From Agriotes lineatus (taxonomy: Eukaryota; Arthropoda; Insecta; Coleoptera; Elateridae), in contig CALNHX010002956.1 in NCBI GenBank assembly GCA_940337035.1, positions 62,001-126,000 on the forward strand: a DNA stretch of 64,000 bases. The letters are read 5' to 3'. The notes under the pieces are model-generated. The model did no database searches and was not told the DNA's origin. It was given only the letters and a program-made list of their open reading frames with translations. Shown one piece after another: positions 15,101 through 27,500 of the stretch; within the stretch, counting starts at the first letter, position 1, and each line of letters starts with the position of its first letter. The position numbers and the translations under genes were made by a program.

Positions 15101-16800
15101 ACCTTTGGTGACCTTTGGGGTGACCTTTGGTGACCTTTGGGGTGACCTTTGGTGACCTTTGGTGACCTTTGGTGACCTTTGGTGATTTTTGGGGTGACCT
15201 TTGGTGACCTTTGGTGACCTTTGGGGTGACCTTTGGTGACCTTTGGTGACCTTTGGTGACCTTTGGGGTGACCTTTGGTGTACTTTGGGGTGACCTTTGG
15301 TGACCTTTGGTGACCTTTGGTGACCTTTGGTGACCTTTGGGGTGACCTTTGGTGACCTTTGGGGTGACCTTTGGTGACCTTTGGTGACCTTTGGTGACCT
15401 TTGGTGATTTTTGGGGTGACCTTTGGTGACCTTTGGTGACCTTTGGGGTGACCTTTGGTGCCCTTTGGGGTGACCTTTGGTGACCTTTGGGGTGACCTTT
15501 GGTGACCTTTGGTGACCTTTGGTGACCTTTGGTGAGCTTTGGGGTGACCTTTGGTGACCTTTGAGGTGACCTTTGGTGACATTTGGGGTGACCTTTGGTG
15601 ACCTTTGGGGTGACCTTTGGTGACCTTTGGTGACCTTTGGTAACCTTTGGTGACCTTTGGGGTGACCTTTGGTGACCTTTGGGGTGACCTTTGGTGACCT
15701 TTGGTGACCTTTGGTGACCTTTGGGGTGACCTTTGGTGACCTTTGGGGTGACCTTTGGTGACCTTTGGTGACCTTTGGGGTGACCTTTGGTGACCTTTGG
15801 GGTGACCTTTGGTGACCTTTGGTGACCTTTGGGGTGACCTTTGGTGACCTTTGGTGACCTTTGGGGTGACCTTTGGTGACCTTTGGTGACCTTTGGTAAC
15901 CTTTGGTGACCTTTGGTGACCTTTGGGGTATCCTTTGGTGACCTTTGGTGAGCTGTGGTGACCTTTGGTGACCTTTGGGGTGACCTTTGGTGACCTTTGG
16001 GGTGACCTTTGGTAACCTTTGGTGACCTTTGGTGACCTTTGGTGACCTTTGGGGTGACCTTTGGTGACCTTTGGGGTGACCTTTGGTGACCTTTGGGGTG
16101 ACCTTTGGTGACCTTTGGGGTGACCTTTGGTGAATTTTGGTGACCTTTGGTGATTTTTGGTGACCTTTGGTGACCTTTGGTGACCTTTGAGGTGACCTAT
16201 GGTGACCTTTGGGGTGACCCTTGGTGACCTTTGGTGACCTTTGGTGACCTTTGGTGACCTTTAGGGTGACCTTTGGTGACCTTTGAGGTGACCTTTGGTG
16301 ACCTTTGGGGTGACCTTTGGTGACCTTTGGGGTGACCTTTGGTGACCTTTGGGGTGACCTTTGGTGACCTTTGGTGACCTTTGGTGACCTTTGGTGACCT
16401 TTGGGGTGACCTTTGGTGACCTTTGGTGACCTTTGGGGTGACCTTTGGTGTCCTTTGGGGTGACCTTTGGTGACCTCTGGGGTGACCTTTGATGACCTTT
16501 GGTGACCTTTGGTGACCTTTGATGACCTTTGGGGTGACCTTTGGTGACCTTTGGGGTGACCTTTGGGGTGACCTTTGGTGACCTTTGGTGACCTTTGGTG
16601 ACCTTTGGTGACCTTTGGGGTGACCTTTGGTGATCTTTGGTGACCATTGGGGTGACCTTTGGTGACCTTTGGGGTGACCTTTGGCGACCTTTGGGGTGAC
16701 CTTTGGTGACCTTTGGGGTGACCGTTGGTGACCTTTGGGGTGACCTTTGGTGACATTTGGTGACCTTTGGTGACCTTTGGTGACCTTTGGTGACCTTTGG
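8100..16800. repeat. Higher-order repeat, ~10-kb block, copy 1
   Basis: Private variants of this block reappear in order in 17.7-27.5 kb. GCTAACC 8128/17737 and GGTGGTC 8982/18591 both give an offset of 9,609. The T6 variant CCTTTTTTGACC 9899/19881 gives 9,982, GAAATTT 11568/21518 gives 9,950, GACATTT 15578/25808 gives 10,230, and the final GACATTT 16752/27448 gives 10,696. The sequence just after the T6 marker was compared by eye over about 200 bp and is identical. The offset drifts in steps that can be explained by gain or loss of whole 10/12-bp units or small groups of them. Edges are approximate. Confidence 0.85.
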
Positions 16801-17709
16801 TGACCTTTGGTGACCTTTGGTGACGTTTGGTGACCTTTGGTGACCTATGGTGACCTTTGAGGTGACCCTTGGTGACCTTTGCTAACCTTTGGTGACCTTT
16901 GGTGACCTTTGGGGTGACCTTTGGTGACCTATGGTGACCTTTGGGGTGACCTTTGGTGACCTTTGGGGTGACCTTTGGTGACCTTTGGTGACCTTTGGGG
17001 TGACCTTTGGTGACCTTTGGGGTGACCTTTGGTGACCTTTGGTGACCTTTGGGATGACCTTTGGTGACCTTTGGGGTGACCTTTGGTGACCTTTGAGGTG
17101 ACCTTTGGTGACCATTGGTGACCTTTGGGGTGACCTTTGGTGACCTTTGGGGTGACCATTGGTGACCTTTGGTTACCTTTGGTAAGCTTTGGTGACCTTT
17201 GGGGTGACATTTGGTGACCTATGGTGACCTTTGGGGTGACCTTTGGTGACCTTTGGGGTGACCTTTGGTGACCTTTGGTGACCTTTGGGGTGACCTTTGG
17301 TGACCTTTGGGGTGACCTTTGGTGACCTTTGGTGACCTTTGGGATGACCTTTGGTGACCTTTGGTGACCTTTGGGGTGACCTTTGGTGACCTTTGGGGTG
17401 ACCTTTGGTGACCTTTGGTGACCTTTGGGGTGACCTTTGGTGACCTTTGGGGTGACCTTTGGTGACCTTTGGTGACCTTTGGGCTAACCTTTGGTGACCT
17501 TTGGGGTGACCTTTGGTGACCTTTGGTGACCTTTGGTGACCTTTGGTGACCTTTGGGGTGACCTTTGGTGACCTTTGGGGTGACCTTTGGTGACCTTTGG
17601 GGTGACCTTTGGTGACCTTTGGGGTGACCTTTGGTGACCTTTGGTGACCTTTGGTGACCTTTGGTGACCTTTGGTGACCTTTGGTGACCTTTGAGGTGAC
17701 CTATGGTGA

Positions 17710-20700
17710 CCTTTGAGGTGACCCTTGGTGACCTTTGCTAACCTTTGGTGACCTTTGGTGACCTTTGGGGTGACCTTTGGTGACCTATGGTGACCTTTGG
17801 GGTGACCTTTGGTGACCTTTGGGGTGACCTTTGGTGACCTTTGGTGACCTTTGGGGTGACCTTTGGTGACCTTTGGGGTGACCTTTGGTGACCTTTGGTG
17901 ACCTTTGGGATGACCTTTGGTGACCTTTGGGGTGACCTTTGGTGACCTTTGAGGTGACCTTTGGTGACCATTGGTGACCTTTGGGGTGACCTTTGGTGAC
18001 CTTTGGGGTGACCATTGGTGACCTTTGGTTACCTTTGGTAAGCTTTGGTGACCTTTGGGGTGACATTTGGTGACCTTTGGTGAGCTTTGGTGACCTTTGG
18101 TGACCTTTGGGGTGACCTTTGGTGACCTTTGAGGTGACCTTTGGTGACCTTTGGGGTGACCTTTGGTGACCTTTGGGGTAACCTTTGGTGACTTTTGGTG
18201 ACCTTTGGGGTAACCTTTGGTGACCTTTGAGGTGACCTTTGGTGACCTTTGGGGTGACCTTTGGTGACCTTTGGGGTGACCTTTGGTGACCTTTGGGGTG
18301 ACCTTTGGTGAACTTTGGTGACCTTTGGTGACCTTTGGGGTGACCTTTGGTGATCTTTGGTGACCATTGGGGTGACCTTTGGTGACCTTTGGGGTGACCT
18401 TTGGCGACCTTTGGGGTGACCTTTGGTGACCTTTGGGGTGACCGTTGGTGACCTTTGGGGTGACCTTTGGTGACCTTTGGTGACCTTTGGTGACCTTTGG
18501 TGACCTTTGGTGACCTTTGGTGACGTTTGGTGACCTTTGGTGACCTTTGGTGACCTTTGGTGACCTTTGGGGTGACCTTTGGTGACCTTTGGTGGTCTTT
18601 GGTGACCTTTGGTGACCTTGCTTGGGTGACCTTTGGTGACCTTTGGGGTGCCCTTTGGTGACCTTTGGTGACCTTTGGTGACTTTTGGTGACCTTGGGGT
18701 GATCTTTGGTGACCTTTGGTGACCTTTGGGGTGACCTTTGGTGACCTATGGGGTGACCTTTGGTGACCTTTGGGGTGACCTTTGGTGACCTTTGGTGACC
18801 TTTGGTAAGCTTTGGTGACCTTTGGGGTGACCTTTGGTGACCTTTGGGGTGACCTTTGGTGACCTTTGGTGACCTTTGGGGTGACCTTTGGTGACCTTTG
18901 GGGTGACCTTTGGTGACCTTTGGGGTGACCTTTGGTGACCTTTGGTGACCTTTGGTGACCTTTGGTGACCTTTGGGGTGACCTTTGGTGACCTTTGGGGT
19001 GACATTTGGTGACCTTTGGTGACCTTTGGTGACCTTTGGTGACCTTTGGGGTGACCTTTGGTGACCTTTGGTGACCTTTGGGGTGACCTTTGGTGACCTT
19101 TGAGGTGACCTTTGGTGACCTTTGGGGTGACCTTTGGTGACCTTTGGGGTGACTTTTGGTGACCTTTGGGGTGACCTTTGGTGACCTTTGGTGACCTTTG
19201 GTGACCTTTGGTGACCTTTGGGGTGACCTTTGGTGACCTTTGGTGACCTTTGGGGTGACCTTTGGTGACCTTTGGGGTGACCTTTGGTGACCTTTGGTGA
19301 CCTTTGGGGTGACCTTTGGTGACCTTTGGGGTGACCTTTGGTGACCTTTGGGGTGACCTTTGGTGACCTTTGGTGACCTTTGGTGACCTTTGGTGACCTT
19401 TGGGGTGACCTTTGGTGACCTTTGGGGTGACATTTGGTGACCTTTGGTGACCTTTGGTGACCTTTGGTGACCTTTGGGGTGACCTTTGGTGACCTTTGGT
19501 GACCTTTGGGGTGACCTTTGGTGACCTTTGAGGTGACCTTTGGTGACCTTTGGGGTGACCTTTGGTGACCTTTGGGGTGACTTTTGGTGACCTTTGGGGT
19601 GACCTTTGGTGACCTTTGGTGACCTTTGGTGACCTTTGGTGACCTTTGGGGTGACCTTTGGTGACCTTTGGTGACCTTTGGGGTGACCTTTGGTGACCTT
19701 TGGGGTGACCTTTGGTGACCTTTGGGGTGACCTTTGGTGACCTTTGGTGACCTTTGGTGACCTTTGATGACCTTTGGGGTGACCTTTGGTGACCTTTGGG
19801 GTGACCTTTGGTGACCTTTGGTGACCTTTGGTGACCTTTGGGGTGACCTTTGGTGACCTTTGGGGTGACCTTTGGTGACCTTTTTTGACCTTTGGGGTGA
19901 CCTTTGGTGACCTTTGGTGACCTTTGGGGTGACCTTTGGGGTGACCTTTGGTGACCTTTGAGGTGACCTTTGGTGACCTTTGGGGTGACCTTTGGTGACC
20001 TTTGGTGGCCTTTGGTGACCTTTGGGGTGACCTTTGGTGACCTTTGGGGTGACCTTTGGTGCCCTTTGGTGACATTTGGGGTGACTTTTGATGACCTTTG
20101 GGGTGACCTTTGGTGACCTTTGGGGTGACCTTTGGTGACCTTTGGTGACCTTTGGTGACCTTTGGTGACCTTTGGGGTGACCTTTGGAGACCTTTGGTGA
20201 CCATTGGGGTGACCTTTGGTGACCTTTGGGGTGACCTTTGGTGACCTTTGGTGACCTTTGGGGTGACCTTTGGTGACCTTTGGGGTAACCGTTGGTGACC
20301 TTTGGGGTGACCTTTGGTGACCTTTGGTGCCTTTGGTGACCTTTGGTGACCTTTGGGGTGACCTTTGGTGACCTTTGGTGACATTTGGTGACCTTTGGTG
20401 ACCTTTGCTGACCTTTGGTGACCTTTGGTGACTTTTGGGGTGACCTTTGGTGACCTTTGGTGATCTTTGGTGACCTTTGGTGACCTTTGGGGTGACCTTT
20501 GGTGACCTTTGGGGTTCCCTTTGGTGACCTTTGGTGACCTTTGGTGACCTTTGGGGTGACCTTTGGTGACCTTTGGTGACCTTTGGGGTGACCTTTGGTG
20601 ACCTTTGGGGTGACCTTTGGTGACCTTTGGTGACCTTTGGTGACCTTTGGTGACCTTTGGGGTGACCTTTGGTGACCTTTGTGGTGACCTTTGGTGACCT

Positions 20701-23700
20701 TTGGTGACCTTTGGTGACCTTTGGGGTGACCTTTGGTGACCTTTGGTGACCTTTGGTGACCTTTGGTGACCTTTCGGGTGACCTTTGGTGACCTTTGGGG
20801 TGACCTTTGGTGACCTTTGGTGACCTTTGGCGACCTTTGGTGACCTTTGGGATGACCTTTGGTGACCTTTGGGGTGACCTTTGGTGACTTCTGGGGTGAC
20901 CTTTGGTGACCTTTGGGATGACCTTTGGTGACCTTTGGTGACCTTTGGTAACCTTTGGTGACCTTTGAGGTGACCTTTGGTGACCTTTGGGGTGACCTTT
21001 GGTGACCTTTGGGGTGACCTTTGGTGACCTTTGGTGACCTTTGATGTGACCTTTGGTGACTTTTGGGGTGACCTTTGGTGACCTTTGGGGTGACCTTTGG
21101 TGACCTTTGGGGTGACCTTTGGTGACCTTTGGTGACCTTTGATGACCTTTGGGGTGACCTTTGGTGACCTTTGGGGTGACCTTTGGGGTGACCTTTGGTG
21201 ACTTTTGGGGTGACCTTTGGTGACCTTTGGTGACCTTTGGGGTGACCTTTGGTGACCTTTGGTGACCTTTGGGGTGACCTTTGGTGACCTTTGGTGACCT
21301 TTGGGGTGACCTTTGGGGTGACCTTTGGTGACCTTTGGTGACCTTTGGTAAGCTTTGGTGACCTTTGGGGTGACCTTTGGTGACCTTTGGTAAGCTTTGG
21401 TGACCTTTGGTGACCTTTGAGGTGACCTTTGGTGACCTTTGGGGTGACCTTTGGTGACCTTTGGGGTGACCTTTGGTGACCTTTGGTGACATTTGGTGAC
21501 CTTTGGTGACCTTTGGTGAAATTTGGTGACCTTTGGTGACTTTTGGGGTGACCTTTGGTGACCTTTGGTGATCTTTGGTGACCTTTGGTGACCTTTGGGT
21601 TGACCTTTGGTGACCTTTGGGGTTCCCTTTGGTGACCTTTGGTGACCTTTGGTGACCTTTGGGGTGACCTTTGGTGACCTTTGGTGACCTTTGGGGTGAC
21701 CTTTGGTGACCTTTGGGGTGACCTTTGGTGACCTTTGGGGTGACCTTTGGTGACCTTTGGTGACCTTTGGTGACCTTTGGTGACCTTTGGGGTGACCTTT
21801 GGTGACCTTTGGGGTGACCTTTGGTGACCTTTGGTGACCTTTGGTGACCTTTGGGGTGACCTTTGGTGACCTTTGGTGACCTTTGGTGACCTTTGGTGAC
21901 CTTTGGGGTGACCTTTGGTGACCTTTGGGGTGACCTTTGGTGACCTTTGGTGACCTTTGGCGACCTTTGGTGACCTTTGGGATGACCTTTGGTGACCTTT
22001 GGGGTGACCTTTGGTGACCTTTGGGGTGACCTTTGGTGACCTTTGGGATGACCTTTGGTGACCTTTGGTGACCTTTGGTAACCTTTGGTGACCTTTGAGG
22101 TGACCTTTGGTGACCTTTGGGGTGACCTTTGGTGACCTTTGGGGTGACCTTTGGTGACCTTTGGTGACCTTTGGGGTGACCTTTGGTGACCTTTGGGGTG
22201 ACCTTTGGTGACCTTTGGGGTGACCTTTGGTGACCTTTGGGGTGACCTTTGGTGACTTTTGGTGACTTTTGGAGACCTTTGATGACCTTTGGGGTGACCT
22301 TTGCTGACCTTTGGGGTGACCTTTGGGGTGACCTTTGGTGACTTTTGGGGTGACCTTTGGTGACCTTTGGTGACCTTTGGGGTGACCTTTGGTGACCTTT
22401 GGTGACCTTTGGGGTGACCTTTGGTGACCTTTGGTGACCTTTGGGGTGACCTTTGGGGTGACCTTTGGTGACCTTTGGTGACCTTTGGTAAGCTTTGGTG
22501 ACCTTTGGGGTGACCTTTGGTGACCTTTGGTGAGCTTTGGTGACCTTTGGTGACCTTTGGGGTGACCTTTGGTGACCTTTGAGGTGACCTTTGATGACCT
22601 TTGGGGTGACCTTTGGTGACCTTTGGGGTGACCTTTGGTGACCTTTGGTGACCTTTGGGGTGACCTTTGGTGACCTTTGAGGTGACCTTTGGTGACCTTT
22701 GGGGTGACCTTTGGTGACCTTTGGGGTGACCTTTGGTGACCTTTGGGGTGACCTTTGGGACCTTTGGTGACCTTTGGTGACCTTTGGGGTGACCTTTGGT
22801 GACCTTTGGTGACCATTGGGGTGACCTTTGGTGACCTTTGGGGTGACCTTTGGTTCCCTTTTGGGTGACCTTTGGTGACCTTTGGTGACCTTTGGGGTGA
22901 CCTTTGGTGACCTTTGGGGTGACCGTTGGTGACCTTTGGGGTGACCTTTGGTGACCTTTGGTGACCTTTGGTGACATTTGGTGACCTTTGGGGTGACCTT
23001 TGGTGACCTTTGGTGACCTTTGGTGACCTTTGGTAACCTTTGGTGACCTTTGGTGACCTTTGGTGACCTTTGGGGTGACCTTTGCTGACCTTTGGTGCTC
23101 TTTGGTGACCTTTGGTGACCTTTGGGGTGACCTTTGGTGACCTTTGGGGTGTCCTTTGGTGACCTTTGGTGATCTTTGGTGACCTTTGGTGACCTTTGAG
23201 GTGACCTTTGGTGATCTTTGGTGACCTTTGGGGTGACCTTTGGTGACCTTTGGGGTGACCTTTGGTGACCTTTGGGGTGACCTTTGGTGACCTTTGGTGA
23301 ACTTTGGTGACCTTTGGTGACCTTTTGGGTGACCTTTGGTGATCTTTGGGGTGACCTTTGGTGACCTTTGGTGACCTTTGGTGACCTTTGGTGACCTTTT
23401 GGGGTGACCTTTGGTGACCTTTGGTGACCTTTGGGGTGACCTTTGGTGACCTTTGAGGTGACCTTTGGTGACCTTTGGGGTGATCTTTGGTGACCTTTGG
23501 GGTGACCTTTGGTGACCTTTGGGGTGATCTTTGGTGACCTTTGGTGACCTTTGGTGACCTTTGGTGAGCTTTGGGGTGACCTTTGGTGACCTTTGAATTG
23601 ACCTTTGGTGACCTTTGGGGTGACCTTTGGTGACCTTTGGGGTGACCTTTGGTGACCTTTGGTGACCTTTGGTGACCTTTGGTGACCTTTGGGGTGACCT

Positions 23701-26700
23701 TTGGTGACCTTTGGGGTGACCTTTGGTGACCTTTGGTGACCTTTGGTGACCTTTGGGGTGACCTTTGGTGACCTTTGGGGTGACCTTTGGTGACCTTTGG
23801 TAACCTTTGAGGTGACCTTTGGTGACCTTGGGGTGACGTTTGGTGACCTTTGGTGACCTTTGGGGTGGCCTTTGGTGACCTTTGGGGTTACCTTTGGTGC
23901 CCTTTTGGGTGACCTTTGGTGACCTTTGATGACCTTTGGGGTGACCTTTGGTGACCTTTGGGGTGACCGTTGGTGACCTTTGGGGTAACCTTTGGTGACT
24001 TTTGGTGACCTTTGGTGACCTTTGGTGACCTTTGGTGACCTTTTGGGTGACCTTTGGTGACCTTTGATGACCTTTGGGGTGACCTTTGGTGACCTTTGGG
24101 GTGACAGTTGGTGACCTTTGGGGTAACCTTTGGTGACTTTTGGTGACCTTTGGTGACCTTTGGTAACCTTTGGTGACCTTTGGTGACCTTTGGGGTGACC
24201 TTTGGTGCCCTTTTGGGTGACCTTTGGTGACCTTTGATGACCTTTGGGGTGACCTTTGGTGACCTTTGGGGTGACCGTTGGTGACCTTTGGGGTAACCTT
24301 TGGTGACTTTTGGTGACCTTTGGTGACCTTTGGTAACCTTTGGTGACCTTTGGTGACCTTTGGTGACCTTTGGGGTGACGTTTGGTGACCTTTGGGGTGT
24401 CCTTTGGTGACCTTTGGTGATTTTTGGTGACCTTTGGTGACCTTTGGGGTGACCTTTGGTGACCTTTGGTGACCTTTGGGGTGACTTTTGGTGACCTTTG
24501 GGGTGACCTTTGGTGACCTTTGGGGTGACCTTTGGTGACCTTTGGTGACCTTTGGCGACCTTTGGTGACCTTTGGGGTGACCTTTGGTGATTTTTGGGGT
24601 GACCTTTGGTGACCTTTGGTGACCTTTGGTGACCTTTGGTGATTTTTGGGGTGACCTTTGGTGACCTTTGGTGACCTTTGGGGTGACCTTTGGTGACCTT
24701 TGGTGACCTTTGGTGACCTTTGGGGTGACCTTTGGTGACCTTTGGGGTGACCTTTGGTGACCTTTGGTGACCTTTGGTGACCTTTGAGGTGACCTTTGGT
24801 GACCTTGGGGTGACGTTTGGTGACCTTTGGTGACCTTTGGGGTGGCCTTTGGTGACCTTTGGGGTGACCTTTGGTGCTCTTTTGGGTGACCTTTGGTGAC
24901 CTTTGATGACCTTTGGGGTGACCTTTGGTGACCTTTGGGGTGACCGTTGGTGACCTTTGGGGTAACCTTTGGTGACTTTTGGTGACCTTTGGTGACCTTT
25001 GGTGACCTTTGGGGTGACCTTTGGTGACCTTTGGTGACCTTTGGTGACCTTTGGTAACCTTTGGTGACCTTTGGTGACCTTTGGTGGCCTTTGGGGTGAC
25101 CTTTGTTGACCTTTGGTGCTCTTTGGTGACCTTTGGTGACCTTTGGGGTGACCTTTGGTGACCTTTGGGGTGTCCTTTGGTGACCTTTGGTGATTTTTGG
25201 TGACCTTTGGTGACCTTTGGGGTGACCTTTGGTGACCTTTGGTGACCTTTGGGGTGACTTTTGGTGACCTTTGGGGTGACCTTTGGTGACCTTTGGGGTG
25301 ACCTTTGGTGACCTTTGGTGACCTTTGGCGACCTTTGGTGACCTTTGGGGTGACCTTTGGTGACCTTTGGGGTGACCTTTGGTGACCTTTGGTGACCTTT
25401 GGTGACCTTTGGTGATTTTTGGGGTGACCTTTGGTGACCTTTGGTGACCTTTGGGGTGACCTTTGGTGACCTTTGGTGACCTTTGGTGACCTTTGGGGTG
25501 ACCTTTGGTGTACTTTGGGGTGACCTTTGGTGACCTTTGGTGACCTTTGGTGACCTTTGGTGACCTTTGGGGTGACCTTTGGTGACCTTTGGGGTGACCT
25601 TTGGTGACCTTTGGTGACCTTTGGTGACCTTTGGTGATTTTTGGGGTGACCTTTGGTGACCTTTGGTGACCTTTGGGGTGACCTTTGGTGCCCTTTGGGG
25701 TGACCTTTGGTGACCTTTGGGGTGACCTTTGGTGACCTTTGGTGACCTTTGGTGACCTTTGGTGAGCTTTGGGGTGACCTTTGGTGACCTTTGAGGTGAC
25801 CTTTGGTGACATTTGGGGTGACCTTTGGTGACCTTTGGGGTGACCTTTGGTGACCTTTGGTGACCTTTGGTAACCTTTGGTGACCTTTGGGGTGACCTTT
25901 GGTGACCTTTGGGGTGACCTTTGGTGACCTTTGGTGACCTTTGGTGACCTTTGGGGTGACCTTTGGTGACCTTTGGGGTGACCTTTGGTGACCTTTGGTG
26001 ACCTTTGGGGTGACCTTTGGTGACCTTTGGGGTGACCTTTGGTGACCTTTGGTGACCTTTGGGGTGACCTTTGGTGACCTTTGGTGACCTTTGGGGTGAC
26101 CTTTGGTGACCTTTGGTGACCTTTGGTAACCTTTGGTGACCTTTGGTGACCTTTGGGGTATCCTTTGGTGACCTTTGGTGAGCTGTGGTGACCTTTGGTG
26201 ACCTTTGGGGTGACCTTTGGTGACCTTTGGGGTGACCTTTGGTAACCTTTGGTGACCTTTGGTGACCTTTGGTGACCTTTGGGGTGACCTTTGGTGACCT
26301 TTGGGGTGACCTTTGGTGACCTTTGGGGTTACCTTTGGTGACCTTTGGGGTGACCTTTGGTGAATTTTGGTGACCTTTGGTGATTTTTGGGGTGACCTTT
26401 GGTGACCTTTGGTGACCTTTGGGGTATCCTTTGGTGACCTTTGGTGAGCTGTGGTGACCTTTGGTGACCTTTGGGGTGACCTTTGGTGACCTTTGGGGTG
26501 ACCTTTGGTGACCTTTGGTGACCTTTGGGGTGACCTTTGGTGACCTTTGGTGACCTTTGGGGTGACCTTTGGTGACCTTTGGTGACCTTTGGTAACCTTT
26601 GGTGACCTTTGGTGACCTTTGGGGTATCCTTTGGTGACCTTTGGTGAGCTGTGGTGACCTTTGGTGACCTTTGGGGTGACCTTTGGTGACCTTTGGGGTG

Positions 26701-27500
26701 ACCTTTGGTAACCTTTGGTGACCTTTGGTGACCTTTGGTGACCTTTGGGGTGACCTTTGGTGACCTTTGGGGTGACCTTTGGTGACCTTTGGGGTGACCT
26801 TTGGTGACCTTTGGGGTGACCTTTGGTGAATTTTGGTGACCTTTGGTGATTTTTGGTGACCTTTGGTGACCTTTGGTGACCTTTGAGGTGACCTATGGTG
26901 ACCTTTGGGGTGACCCTTGGTGACCTTTGGTGACCTTTGGTGACCTTTGGTGACCTTTAGGGTGACCTTTGGTGACCTTTGAGGTGACCTTTGGTGACCT
27001 TTGGGGTGACCTTTGGTGACCTTTGGGGTGACCTTTGGTGACCTTTGGGGTGACCTTTGGTGACCTTTGGTGACCTTTGGTGACCTTTGGTGACCTTTGG
27101 GGTGACCTTTGGTGACCTTTGGTGACCTTTGGGGTGACCTTTGGTGTCCTTTGGGGTGACCTTTGGTGACCTCTGGGGTGACCTTTGGTGACCTTTGGTG
27201 ACCTTTGGTGACCTTTGATGACCTTTGGGGTGACCTTTGGTGACCTTTGGGGTGACCTTTGGGGTGACCTTTGGTGACCTTTGGTGACCTTTGGTGACCT
27301 TTGGTGACCTTTGGGGTGACCTTTGGTGATCTTTGGTGACCATTGGGGTGACCTTTGGTGACCTTTGGGGTGACCTTTGGCGACCTTTGGGGTGACCTTT
27401 GGTGACCTTTGGGGTGACCGTTGGTGACCTTTGGGGTGACCTTTGGTGACATTTGGTGACCTTTGGTGACCTTTGGTGACCTTTGGTGACCTTTGGTGAC
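17710..27500. repeat. Higher-order repeat, ~10-kb block, copy 2
   Basis: This is the partner of 8.1-16.8 kb and is about 1.1 kb longer. Extra material lies near 18.7-19.3 kb, 24.0-24.3 kb (a repeated GCCCTTTTGGG-type segment) and 26.3-26.8 kb. At 21.4 kb copy 1 has 32 bp (10+12+10) that this copy lacks. A related, partly rearranged stretch continues later: GAAATTT at 37960 and GACATTT at 42443 correspond to 21518 and 25808 at offsets of 16,442 and 16,635. The right half of this block therefore has a third relative at about 36.9-42.5 kb. Confidence 0.85.

Noticed and set aside
17484..27452. 3,322-codon minus-strand open frame as a giant repetitive protein gene (also 8420-16756, 47194-54897, 17785-25812 and others)
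   Set aside because: The frames follow from a stop-free repeat. They overlap one another in different minus frames, begin at chance ATGs made by unit variants, end at variants such as TTAG, and have no unique domain, signal peptide or intron-exon structure. No support for translation is visible.
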